A DNA stretch of 35,891 nucleotides from Didymodactylos carnosus (taxonomy: Eukaryota; Rotifera; Eurotatoria; Philodinida; Philodinidae), in assembly GCA_905250885.1 (NCBI GenBank), contig CAJNOQ010001100.1, positions 1 to 35,891 on the forward strand, written 5' to 3'. Position numbers and translations under genes: made by a program. Every line of letters begins with the position of its first letter. Within the stretch, counting starts at the first letter, position 1. Shown in pieces: positions 11,101 to 20,080 of this stretch. Under the pieces are notes generated by a model. That model saw only the letters and a list, made by a program, of their open reading frames with translations, searched no databases and was not told the origin of the DNA.

Positions 11101-14100
11101 AGTATTAGTTTTGTGGAAAATCGGTCTGCTTTTAGTGCGCCAAAGTCATCCCCACGGAGAGAATGTTTGCTTTTTCAATGAGCTCAAGCGCATTCTAAAC
11201 AATATGGAAAAAGCTAATATTTTATTTCTGAAATAAGTATATTCTACTCAGATTACTCTTTCCAATGGTAGTTCAAAAAGTTTTTAGACTTTCCGATGCT
11301 TAAGATATTTTCATTTCCCGAAAAATTGGATACTCGACCGTTCGAATTTTTGAATTCGGAAGCAAGCTGTCGATTGCTATTATACGCATCTCTCCAAAAC
11401 TTTTACCCAATGAGAAAAAGCAAATTATCTCTCTGTACAGATAGTTTTAGTGCACTATAACGGCAGACAGATTTTTCTACAAAACTTGAAATTTCAAACT
11501 GATTTTTTTCTACAGACATGCTATAAAAGCTGAGGAATAGTTCAGTGAAAAGTCCTTGCCAAAATATTGCTTCCTTTAAGAAGTTATGATTCATTAACCC
11601 CGAACTTCCATAATATACGCATAATTTTGGGCGCATCTGTATATTTTATTGTAACGTGTCTTTGTTCTGATATACCTTAGTGTGTTCTGATTGAAACGAT
11701 TGTAACTTGAAAGTGTCATGAGTCCGCCATAACTTATTGATAATACAAAAAATATTTGATTTGCTGCATCATTCCACACCTTGAAAAAAGCGAAAAGAAT
11801 ACGTATAATGCTTGCAAGTTGAATCTCCTCGTCCACTAACTCGAGCATCTAGTAGTTTACTAAATACGGGTTTCATATAAAATAAGATGCCTCGACTTGC
11901 ACCAGGCAATATCCAACCACGAATACCCAAAATTAACAAAATCACATAGGGAAAAATGGCAGTGAAATAAACTACCTAAAATAATTTAGATAAAATTACG
12001 AATCGAATTATTTTACATTTAAAACTAAAGCATGTAGCAGTAGTAATCTCGTGATATATGGAATCAAAAATACCCTCTTTATCGAATTAAATGTCAAGTT
12101 TTACAAAGATGTCGAGAGCTGATTGAAAAGTAAAAAAAGAATCTCTGATTATAATGTTCATTTATACGAGCAATCGCGTTATTCGAGAGATTATTACCAA
12201 ACTATTTATCATTTTTTAGCAATTAATAAAAGCCTAAGGAAAAAAATACAATGAAACTCGTTCTGTCTTCCCGTACCTCGTGTATAACATACATTACAGA
12301 TCCATACGTATATCGTAAACTAAGAATAGATTTATACTGTAATGAAATCAATTTAATAATCACTGATTTCATTTTCTTCATCTTACTTTTCCCGAACTCT
12401 TGATACCACGAATTAAACAAATGAATACTATTGCCCAAGATGCTAATAATGATAAAACTAATGGCCATTCAACAGTTGTTGTATAATCGATTCCGGGTGA
12501 TTTATTCAAAATGTAATTACTAAAATAGATTCGTCAAATGTTTGTCAATTTCCGCAGAAATATGAAATAAGCGCTTTTCCAAATATTGAAAAACTATGAT
12601 AATAAAAATGCTGAGAGCATAAAAGTTAGCCAGTACAGGATTTGAATATATGCAAAGTCTGAATGTGTCTGAAGTTCCTTTGTTTGTGTCTTTCGTACTG
12701 CGATTCGATAAAACCGTTATTTTTACGTGTAGCGGCATGCAATTTAAAAATATTTGCATGTTAAATTTTAAAGTAATGGTCGAAAAAGACATATAGCAAT
12801 ACTAAAGTAAAGATTTCCTATATGCAAGGAATAGATCAGTCTTTTTTCTACAAATTAATACCAACCGCAGATGTCTGTCATCTGAAGAGACTCGCTGGTA
12901 CTGACTGCTCCGTACTGGTTTCTCATGATATGCAAGAGTGATGAACTTAGAACGGAAACATAGCCTATCGATCCTCCTAATCGTCCGGGCTTTATTGTCA
13001 AATATATCATAACGAACGGGCGAGTATCTTATTACAATTAAAAATTTAAAGTTTTCTGCAAGGCTAAGTTGAAGTTGAGAAATAAAATCCGTGTAACGGT
13101 GGCGATCAGAAGAATTAATAAGATCTATTTCCATTGTGATCTCATTACTTCTATATACCATGAGAAACCAATACAGAGTTCTGAAATAAAATTAGTAGCA
13201 AAAACTGATAGAAATAGATTGTTCTGTACATCTTATCACGAACGCTTTTTCAAAAACATGAAAAGTCAAACGAAACAGATCAACATAGTTTTAGGAAGGA
13301 TCATCATTTTTTAATTTAACTAAATCTTGTTTTGTTGTACTACCCAAGCAAAAATGAGTAAGGAAGGAATTCTAGCTGAAAAATAACTTAACCGCCCTCT
13401 TAAGAATAGATTTTTGGGTCAAATAGCTAGCTGCAATTGGGTAAGTGTCCACTGCTGGCTGCAAGCGCCCGATGCAGTGGACACTTAATTGGCCGATTAA
13501 CGCCCTATTAATCGGCATCAATCGCTTAAAGCGTCGCTTAAGCGGGTTAAAAGTTGGGTTAGCTAGCTGCGAGTGCCCACTTCATAATTTTTTTTTCGTA
13601 TATGAGTAGTTCACTAATTCTGTTCTTTATTAACAATAGTTACTGTCGTTAATTTGCAGTTCTAGAAAAAAATACACACGCGCCCATTTCCAACAACTTT
13701 TGCGATCAATTTTTATTCCAATAGAGCTATCTTTCAATACATCAGAGTATATAGGTCACACAGAGCGCATGACGACTCGAAATGCTCATCATGAAAGTGC
13801 TTTTTCCACATTTACAAGACAGTAGTACTATGTTTTTATATCCTAGGATAGATACAATTGGGATGAAACAAAGATTTTCTTTAACCGAAATAAAACAGGA
13901 AATTTTTTAAAATAATTATCATACGGTAAGTAGTCAATTTCTCAAGTGATAAAATAAACGCAAATGAACATATCTGAGTATGTTCCTTAGTTGCAAAGGT
14001 ACTATAGAGAACAGATATCATGCAGCAACCATCGGGTGATAGAAACTACATAGACTCCTAAGATAAAGCGATTAAAAAATGAATTTGAACACTTGTACTT

Positions 14101-17100
14101 ATACACGGTGAATCTGTTGATCGTTACATTGTTCCACACATGAACTGAATCAAACTTTTTTTGGATATTCGGTTTTTAAACAATTTAGTTTTTGGGCGCA
14201 GTAAATAATCGTGATAAATTCTGAGTAAATAGTACTTACTTGAAATAATCGTCTGATGGTAATACGGGTTTTCGATCGTTTAAACGGCTTTGTAGATTCC
14301 ACCAGCCAATTTGATAAAGTCCTTCATCACCCCACGTATAACATCGACCATTCGGATCTTGATAGGTATTCTCATAGTCACATCGGATAATAAATCGATT
14401 ATAATCATCTGTACAATCTAAAATGGAAAAAAGATTAGAAAGATAAGTTATTATCTAATCAAAACTTGTAGTACTTGAGCTCGACCATGAACCACACGTC
14501 GACCAATCAAGTTTTGATCGAAATGATAACACCAAATATAGAATTGAATATGCAATCAACATATTGTAATAGACACACAAAAAGAAAGACATTAAACACA
14601 TTGATATTCCAATACCCTTGAATATGGGTGCCATTCGCCAACACTGCATTGCTCCTTGCGATGTAAATTGTCCCAGATTTATTTCAAGAAAAAATAATGG
14701 AATACCGATTAAGAGCAAAAATATAAAGTAAGGTATCAAGAAAACTCCTAAAAAGATAATAAGACAAAGGTGAAGCATTTTGTTAAAAATAATTTTCTCT
14801 TTCACCTCCGCCATTACGATAGCACAAATACGGAAAACGCCAAACGGCACCTAAAAGTGTAAAATAATTGATTTTTCTTGAATTATATTGTAGTCATAAA
14901 ATTCTCACCAAGTCCTACAGCGTACCCAAGACTAGAGAAAAAAAAATCGAATCTTCCAGACCATTGTTCTCTACCATTTTTATCTACACCTGGATCAGTA
15001 ACTTTGTTCTTTTTGCTCTTCTTCAACACAGTACTTTTACCACCGATCTTGAATAGTAAGCGGTGCTTGTCAGACAAAATCAAAGTACACTGCATACAAA
15101 ACGCAGGAAATCGGTTGTCTCTACCTCTCTATCTAGCAAAAGAAGCTCTGATTTTATGTATTGAACAGTACTAGTTGAACTGAAACTGGAAACAAATGTT
15201 CCGTATATATAGTGTAAAGATGAAGAGTGAGACTTTCTTTCCTAAGAGATACATGCCGTCAACCGACATTTGAACGATGCCGACATTACTACGAACAGAA
15301 CTCCGACTCTTCCACGAATTTGTCGTAGTACACGTTTGGGTATTTTTGGCAGTGTGTCGTGGGAGGTGAGGGTGTGGGCAGTGTGAGAGTGAATTCGAAA
15401 AGTAGTTTCAGACAAAAGATATTTTCATCATGCGAAACTGTATATCTGTAACTGGATTACATAATGACTATTCACCACATAACTTCACTCAGGTTGCACA
15501 CTCAGGGTCGCTCAAACGTCGGTTAATCGATACATACACCGCAGATGAGTTAAATCTTAACTTTTTGAATTTAACTCTTACACAAAATCAATTTTAGAGG
15601 CTTCTGCACATAAGCTAGATACCAAAATGAACATACTGCTTTTTTGGGCTCTTGTTCTTCTTCAAACTGATATTGTGATAAATCTTGTGTGAGGTCGTAG
15701 TTAGAATATGAAATGTTCGGATCGTATTGAGGGACATCATTTACATAAATATGGCTGTTTTCATCGTTGTCTGGATATGGTCTATGTTGACCTTCGTCTT
15801 GCCGTTGTCCACCATATTGAATCTAGAACACCAATTGGTGCCATAGTTTTATATTGTGCAGTGAGAAAAATACGAGAAATGTGAGAAAGTGAGAACGAAC
15901 AGGCTGGGTTTCAAGATCACAATGTCTCCTTTTCTGTCTAAACTGTTAAATAAGTAATCTGTCTTATATGCACACAATCACCAGATATTTTTTTAAACTT
16001 TAACCCCTTGGCATAGTACTTAGGGCTGACCAAAAGTTCGTAGAACGATGTTTAAATTTTTATACAATACTTAACATCGAAAGATTTATTGCATGAATAA
16101 TTAGTAAAATGTCTTGTCTATAATTCTAACAGTCTTTTAGATAAAGTCTATAGCACAGTGAATATACGAACATTCCTTGTCCAGGATTTGAGTATATTTC
16201 TGAATTTCGCATTTTTTCTTTCCTTCCTCATGTGATATTTTCTGACATCATATGCACTTAAATATTACATGTAACAATTGAGTGTAAAATCATTTATTGA
16301 GTTAGTTCATTCGATTCGCTTACTTTTTTCGTGTGAATAAATCAGCATTCCGGTCGATACTTTGTACCAAATATCAAAATCAGATCTGAATTCTTTTTTA
16401 AATCATTAAAATGACCGATGAATTTAATCGATATTATATTAAAATTTGGACAATGCTGGAAATAGATGCAAAGACAATTTGCGAAGAACTTACAACAGCA
16501 TTGGGACCTGATGCTTCAGCATATTCAACTGTTGCAAAATGGGCGAAACGTTTTCGTGAAAGGAGAGAGGATGTCAATGATGACTTTCGTTCTGGTCGTC
16601 CGATTCGGTACTTACAGATGAAAATATCGAACAAGTTCGAAAAGTTATCGAAGATGATCCGCATTCAACCTATGATGAAATCATAGCCGAGACTTCCCTC
16701 TCTCATGGTACAATAGAACGGATCATTCATGACTGTTTAAAGATGAGAAAAATTACATCACGTTGAGTTGCTCACAAACTCAGTGATGAACAAAAGCAAC
16801 AAATATATTCGAATCCTGAACAAGGAATGTTCACATGTTTATTGCATTATAAGCTCTATCTAAAAGACTGTTAGAATTATAGACGAGACATTTTACTAAT
16901 TATTCATGCAATAAATCTTTCAATGTTAAGTATTTTATAAAAATTTAAACATCGTTCTACGAACTTTTGGTGATATGCCTGAGTAATGTCGAAAAGTTCG
17001 AAGATGGCAGGGGTAAGATCTTAGTAGCAATAATGTTGTCGGGGAAAGGAAAAATGACGAAACTATATTTTCAATCATTTTACACAAATAGTAATTTAAC

Positions 17101-18690
17101 AAAAAAAATCTCTAACAATCAATCATTTTTTTATTTTTTTTGTTTTATCTTTAGCAACAACAAATGATAAACCTTCTAAATATTCTTCCAAATTTATTTC
17201 ATCATTTGTATAACGATCAGCAAGAGTATCAATACGACGTCGTACACAATTTGCCTTTTTTGTTTTTGGTCTTCCAGCTGCACCAGCTCGCATTGTATTA
17301 CTTGATGACGGAAATATACTTCTTCTTGTTTTAAACAATTGATAAGATGCTATATAGTCAGCTTGGCCAATTTTCATTCCACCATTTTTACTACATGAAC
17401 TCTGCTAAGATTTTACCCTTGCCGTCTTCGAACTTTTCGACATTTTTAGTTTTCGACTACTTTCGGCATTACTCAGTACATTCCTTTTGGTCAGCCCTAA
17501 GTATTATTCTCCTTATTCAAGATACCCAAAGTGAAAATCTTTTCGGATGAGAAGGTTCGAATTTTTGTTTTAACTTGAACAAAGCTTAAAAATACATCAT
17601 TAGACGCAGTTTTCACGATGATTACAAATCTGCACTCAAAAACAAATGAAAGTCAAATCGCCGTGATGAAAATTGAAATTTTTAAAGTTTTAAATTTTAA
17701 ATTTAATTTCCTGACCCAGATACTTTTTCCAAAAATTCTGAAAAACACACCGTTGGATAGAGAATCGAATCTTCCACTAAAGTCTCATTTTTTTTTGACG
17801 CCTAGATGTCAATCTTTTTTTCTTTTTGGCATCGCTTTTGATCTTGGATGGAACCAAATATCTGTTCGAGGAAGTGCATGGTCTTCAGTATCAGTTCCAG
17901 AGCCGGGCAAGTCAGGGGTTTTCTAAGTCACAAGTCAAGTCATAAGTAATAAAAAATTTTCACCAGTCAAGCCAAGTCACAAGTCATGACTTGAATTTTT
18001 TTTTTTCGTGAAAAACGGCATAAAAGAGTCTCCATTCCTTGGTATTAGAACACAGATTTGTTATGCTATTGCAAAATGCGCGTCTTGTTACTGTGCGTAG
18101 ATTCTTACATATTATAACATCCACAGTTCCAAACCATTATGAATTATTATTTAAAATTAGATTACATAAGCGGTATAAAAATATGCATGACTTGACTTGA
18201 TTTTTTATGCCAAGTTATAAGTCAGGTCTTTTAAAAAAATTTTCAAGTCAAGTCATGAGCCGTCAAAAAGTTCTCAGGTCAAGTCAGGTCAAAAATGACT
18301 TGACTTGCCCAGCTCTGATCAGTTCTCGATGTAGATAGCCTCTTTCTCAAAATTTAATGATTTGTTTACCAAAGAACAGATACGCTATTTTTTTATGAAA
18401 GTCACGTTTTTACCTCATCGATTTCCTATTCTATGGTTTCTTTGAACGATTTTTTACGACTATCGATTTCATACCGTATTATACGGGTTTTTTTCGCGTA
18501 GAACACGTATTGTCTTTCTGATCAAATTATGAAGTACCCCCTGCATATCTGTAGTTTTATCTTACAGTGCGGTAATCACAAAGATAAGAAATCTGATTGT
18601 CACCTTAAATTAAACATTATAATCTGTAAATTATTTTTTCTATGTCTATAATAAAAATACATAATTACATGTACATACCTGATGATACAT
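8115..18690 (-). CDS. SLC6-family sodium-coupled transporter, 16 exons
   Basis: Exons on the minus strand: 18690-18679 (tentative start MYHQ), 15822-15637, 15047-14909, 14850-14806, 14747-14475, 14417-14240, 12519-12387, 11975-11841, 11779-11676, 10583-10459, 10408-10296, 10241-10113, 10052-9953, 9890-9775, 8580-8413, 8351-8115. They sum to 2193 nt, 730 residues plus stop, with every junction in phase. Family marks in order: acidic N-tail; [17 protein letters not shown] and [15 protein letters not shown] (TM1); FLEINLGQF (TM2); [13 protein letters not shown]; the STCGSW...C loop with NCT and other sites; [15 protein letters not shown] and GIKSSGK (TM4); [11 protein letters not shown] (TM5); [14 protein letters not shown] (TM6); [53 protein letters not shown] (TM8); [12 protein letters not shown]; and a tail with [11 protein letters not shown]. 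The protein should move an amino acid or related solute with sodium across the plasma membrane. TM1 has Gly where monoamine carriers have Asp, so monoamines are unlikely. The substrate is not otherwise readable. Confidence 0.9.
8581..9774 (-). other. transporter intron enlarged by a mariner insertion
   Basis: The acceptor ttcctag|GCGTTA at 8580/8581 and the donor CTCATT|gttcgt at 9775/9774 join TPALLI to [10 protein letters not shown] in phase. The length is 1194 bp. Subtracting the 1122-bp mariner and one TA duplicate leaves 70 bp, typical of the gene's other introns. Confidence 0.85.
8624..9745 (+). mobile_element. mariner element inside an SLC6 intron
   Basis: The terminal inverted repeats are about 70 bp (8624-8693 against 9676-9745 reversed), sharing ACGGGTGTCC, GTATTTCG and GTTTTCATTGC. 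TA flanks both ends (8622-8623 and 9746-9747). Inside, on the plus strand, is a decayed mariner transposase: [13 protein letters not shown] and an [10 protein letters not shown] stretch (helix-turn-helix, about 8815-8960), [14 protein letters not shown] and [10 protein letters not shown] (about 9020-9140), and after frameshifts [16 protein letters not shown] (first catalytic Asp, about 9210-9260). The rest of the catalytic domain is missing or unreadable, so the copy is non-autonomous. Confidence 0.88.
10608..11634. mobile_element. long-inverted-repeat element in an SLC6 intron, itself interrupted
   Basis: The outer ends are the perfect inverted repeat GCGCCCAAAATTATGCGTAT at 10608 and its reverse complement ending at 11634, flanked by AT on each side. 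The homology continues inward for about 200 bp once a nested insert is skipped: 10608-10668 plus about 11031-11183 pair with 11403-11634 reversed. No transposase is visible. It occupies intron 10584-11675; without it the intron would be 63 bp. Confidence 0.8.
10669..11030. mobile_element. foldback element nested in the left arm of the 10608-11634 element
   Basis: This segment interrupts the left inverted-repeat arm of the host element, which resumes at AAGGAAGC; AAGG or a close match borders both sides. It has its own imperfect inverted repeat: 10755-10820 (GGTCTTAAATTGA, GGCTAGAGGCT) against about 10945-11005 (AGCCTCTAGCC, TCAATTTAAGACC). It has no coding capacity. Exact ends are uncertain by several bases. 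Confidence 0.65.
12885..13200. repeat. inverted duplication within an intron
   Basis: TACTGGTTTCTCATGATATGC near 12912-12933 matches, on the opposite strand, ATATACCATGAGAAACCAATAC near 13151-13172. The flanking sequence is weakly similar in inverted order. It is probably the worn remains of a foldback element. The 119-codon open frame across it has no family motif. Confidence 0.45.
13421..13570. repeat. cluster of three perfect hairpins between TAGCTAGCTGC direct repeats
   Basis: Three inverted repeats follow one another. AAGTGTCCACTGC (13443-13455) pairs with GCAGTGGACACTT (13474-13486), 13 bp with an 18-nt loop. GCCGATTAA (13492-13500) pairs with TTAATCGGC (13508-13516), 9 bp with a 7-nt loop. 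CGCTTAA (13523-13529) pairs with TTAAGCG (13538-13544). The block is bracketed by direct copies of TAGCTAGCTGC, near 13424 and 13560. It is strikingly GC-richer and better ordered than its surroundings. Confidence 0.75.
15254..15530. mobile_element. small MITE-like element in a transporter intron
   Basis: TCAACCGACATTTGAACGA near 15255-15273 is the inverted counterpart of TCGCTCAAACGTCGGTTAA near 15508-15526 (about 16 of 19 positions). The enclosed ~270 bp has a GT-rich centre and no coding sequence. It lies in the 589-bp intron 15048-15636. Target duplications are not clear. Confidence 0.55.
16411..16850 (+). pseudogene. mariner transposase N-terminal fragment
   Basis: The frame starting [19 protein letters not shown] gives the first helix-turn-helix region of a mariner transposase ([20 protein letters not shown], then [15 protein letters not shown] and DDFRSGRPI). 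A frameshift near 16610 moves to [20 protein letters not shown] and [15 protein letters not shown], the second helix-turn-helix. A TGA follows TSR and the fragment then runs into the right inverted repeat. The whole DD(D/E) catalytic domain is absent. It belongs to unit 1 of the composite insertion. Confidence 0.85.
17123..17455 (-). pseudogene. small basic open frame of mariner unit 2, function unknown
   Basis: The open frame 17377-17123 encodes 84 residues rich in Lys and Arg, with [19 protein letters not shown] and an acidic stretch before a Lys-rich end. Upstream in the same frame it extends through a single stop to another ATG ([12 protein letters not shown]). I do not recognise the family. 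The basic GRPKTKK segment could bind DNA like an AT-hook. It lies wholly inside unit 2, so it is probably an element protein rather than a host gene. Confidence 0.4.
17898..18317. mobile_element. hAT-like MITE with 8-bp target duplication
   Basis: The perfect 8-bp direct repeat ATCAGTTC flanks the element (17890-17897 and 18318-18325). The ends are inverted: CAGAGCCGGGCAAGTCA at the left and TGACTTGCCCAGCTCTG at the right. The interior ends are built from repeated CAAGTCA/TGACTTG words. The CAGAG end and 8-bp duplication are typical of hAT elements. There is no transposase, so it must be mobilised in trans. Confidence 0.88.
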
Positions 18691-19488
18691 TTCTCTGTTG
18701 TAACAGTTTATAAAACACAGAGCATCGATAAAAAGAAGAGAGAAAAAAAAGAAATTCGTTTACGTACGAGAATTTTTCTTTTGTTCTTCTACCTTGATGA
18801 ATTACCTGTAAAAATATATAAATTATAGTTTAATATTTGTTGATCTGATTCACTATCCAAGAGAAAAATGAATGATTTACTCTCTTTTTTGGCATTTTTT
18901 ATATCGAATTCTCTCTCTTTTTTGTGTTACATTATAATACTGCATACAATCATAATAATGTGTGGTATAGTCATAAATGCACTTAGCGTTTGTCAACAGA
19001 AGAAAAACCACAAACAGTTTGTAGAGGAAATATGATTAAATTTTATAGTTGCCAGAATGAAAAATAATTGATGAATATAAAATATTCTGTGTGTTTGATT
19101 CATAACCTTCAATTAGTACAGAATGCAGCACGACGAACAGTCAGATGGTTTTGCAGATTAAGTGTAGAGACTGATGCGAATCAGAGTATACGTTGTACAA
19201 TATAAAGTGGAGAATGCTTTCTTTGAGTCTTTCCCCAGTTTTCAAATATTTCTAGAGGGATTATTTTTTTTTTCAAAAAATTTTCGGTTTAGGACGGTTG
19301 CTCTTATGAGAGGCTCTCTCGGACACTTGCTTCTTAAAAAACAAAACATAAAATATTTTATAACGACAGCAAACGTCTAATGGATTTTTAGTTGATCGTA
19401 AACATCAGTATGGGTATTTTTAACTAAATTTGGTACACGTTCGTTAAATGTTTTCATCCTATTGTACCATAGACATTTTTCTAATAAG
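18691..19488. other. upstream region of the transporter gene
   Basis: No coding sequence is supportable. If the 18690 start is right, this stretch should contain the transporter's 5' UTR and promoter on the minus strand. Poly-pyrimidine and A-rich runs are present, but I see no defined promoter element. Confidence 0.4.
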
Positions 19489-19744
19489 AAGAAAGAAGGA
19501 AGAAGACCCCGCCTTGCGGTATAGGGTGCTGCCGAAGCAGTTTCGATAAGCCCGATATCTTCCCTACAGCACCGAAGTACCCGTGTATGTCATAACGTAG
19601 TGAGCATGCTATCGAACGGGTGATCCCAGACAATAGCCGTTAGTAACTTGTCCAAGGTTATTCTATGACCGGGCGGCGCCGAGGTTCGAACACAGTACCT
19701 TTAAAGTACGTGCCGAACAACATAACCACTCAGCCATAGCGGCT
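19489..19744 (-). repeat. tRNA-derived SINE-like repeat
   Basis: On the minus strand it begins AGCCGCTATGGCTGAGTGG. TGGCTGAGTGG (19726-19736) fits an RNA polymerase III A box, and GTTCGAACCTC (19681-19691) fits a B box, spaced as in a tRNA with a variable arm (Leu or Ser type). The 3' acceptor strand does not pair, so this is not a functional tRNA. A GC-richer body of about 170 bp follows, ending in a pyrimidine-rich tail (TCTTCTTCCTTC). Composition differs sharply from the AT-rich flanks. Confidence 0.75.
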
Positions 19745-20080
19745 ATTTTTCTAAGAGTAGATAGGGATCCAAATATTTTGCTCGTAAACCATTTTTTCAT
19801 GAATATTTATCATTGCTTTGTCTTCTCTAACGCTTTTCAAGAAAAAAGAATCACCTTTTTCGAAGAATCGGTTGGTTGATGAAGAAAATTTTCAACAGAT
19901 AATTATTTGATCTGAAACATATTGTATTATAAATAACTCGGTGCAAATGATGTACTGATTCTGAGTATGATCTTATTTGTCTTAAAAGTGCTTCCAGAAG
20001 AGGGAAAAAATAGTTTTTATCTGAGAAACTAGAGGTTTTTTGAAAAATCTATTGTTCTGATTTGTGCTGCCTGTATACAG

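Larger units (their letters stand above)
12520..14239 (-). other. large transporter intron holding repeats
   Basis: The donor is TTTCAA|gtaagta at 14239 and the acceptor ttttag|TAATTAC at 12520; the split codon gives FNNYIL in phase. The 1720-bp intron contains an inverted duplication (about 12880-13200) and a cluster of perfect hairpins (13421-13570). I could not delimit a single inserted element. A GCGCCCAAAAAC motif near 14190-14210 resembles the end of the 10608 element. Confidence 0.75.
16019..17501. mobile_element. composite mariner insertion with shared outer ends
   Basis: The outer ends are inverted copies of CTTAGGGCTGACCAAAAG (16019-16036 and 17484-17501), bordered by TA (16017-16018, 17502-17503). 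Two units lie inside. Unit 1 has arms of about 170 bp: 16030-16200 against 16805-16972 reversed, sharing TCGTAGAACGATGTTTAAAT and CTAATTATTCATGCAATAAA. Unit 2 has arms 16972-17030 and about 17385-17475 reversed, sharing ATGTCGAAAAGTTCGAAGA. Unit 1 lacks its right outermost bases and unit 2 its left ones, so they are fused at the CTTTTGGT junction near 16965-16972. Confidence 0.75.
15823..18678 (-). other. first transporter intron, largely mobile DNA
   Basis: The proposed donor is ATCATCAG|gtatgt (18678) and the acceptor gttctag|ATTCAA (15823). The 2856-bp span holds the composite mariner pair and the hAT-like MITE. The 12-nt first coding exon is supported by the ATG, the donor and the frame sum only, so this intron is the weakest part of the gene model. 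Confidence 0.5.

Noticed and set aside
12802..13161. 119-codon open frame on the minus strand
   Set aside because: It lies in a transporter intron and spans the inverted duplication. The repeated HEKP-RSS words come from the two arms on opposite strands, not from a protein family.
17618..17926. 102-codon open frame
   Set aside because: No motif or family resemblance, no splice context, and its 3' end runs into the hAT-like MITE at 17898. It lies in an intron of the opposite-strand gene; probably chance.
19681..19744. Functional tRNA-Leu or tRNA-Ser gene
   Set aside because: A and B boxes are good, but the acceptor and T stems do not pair, and a further ~170 bp of body follows as in SINEs.
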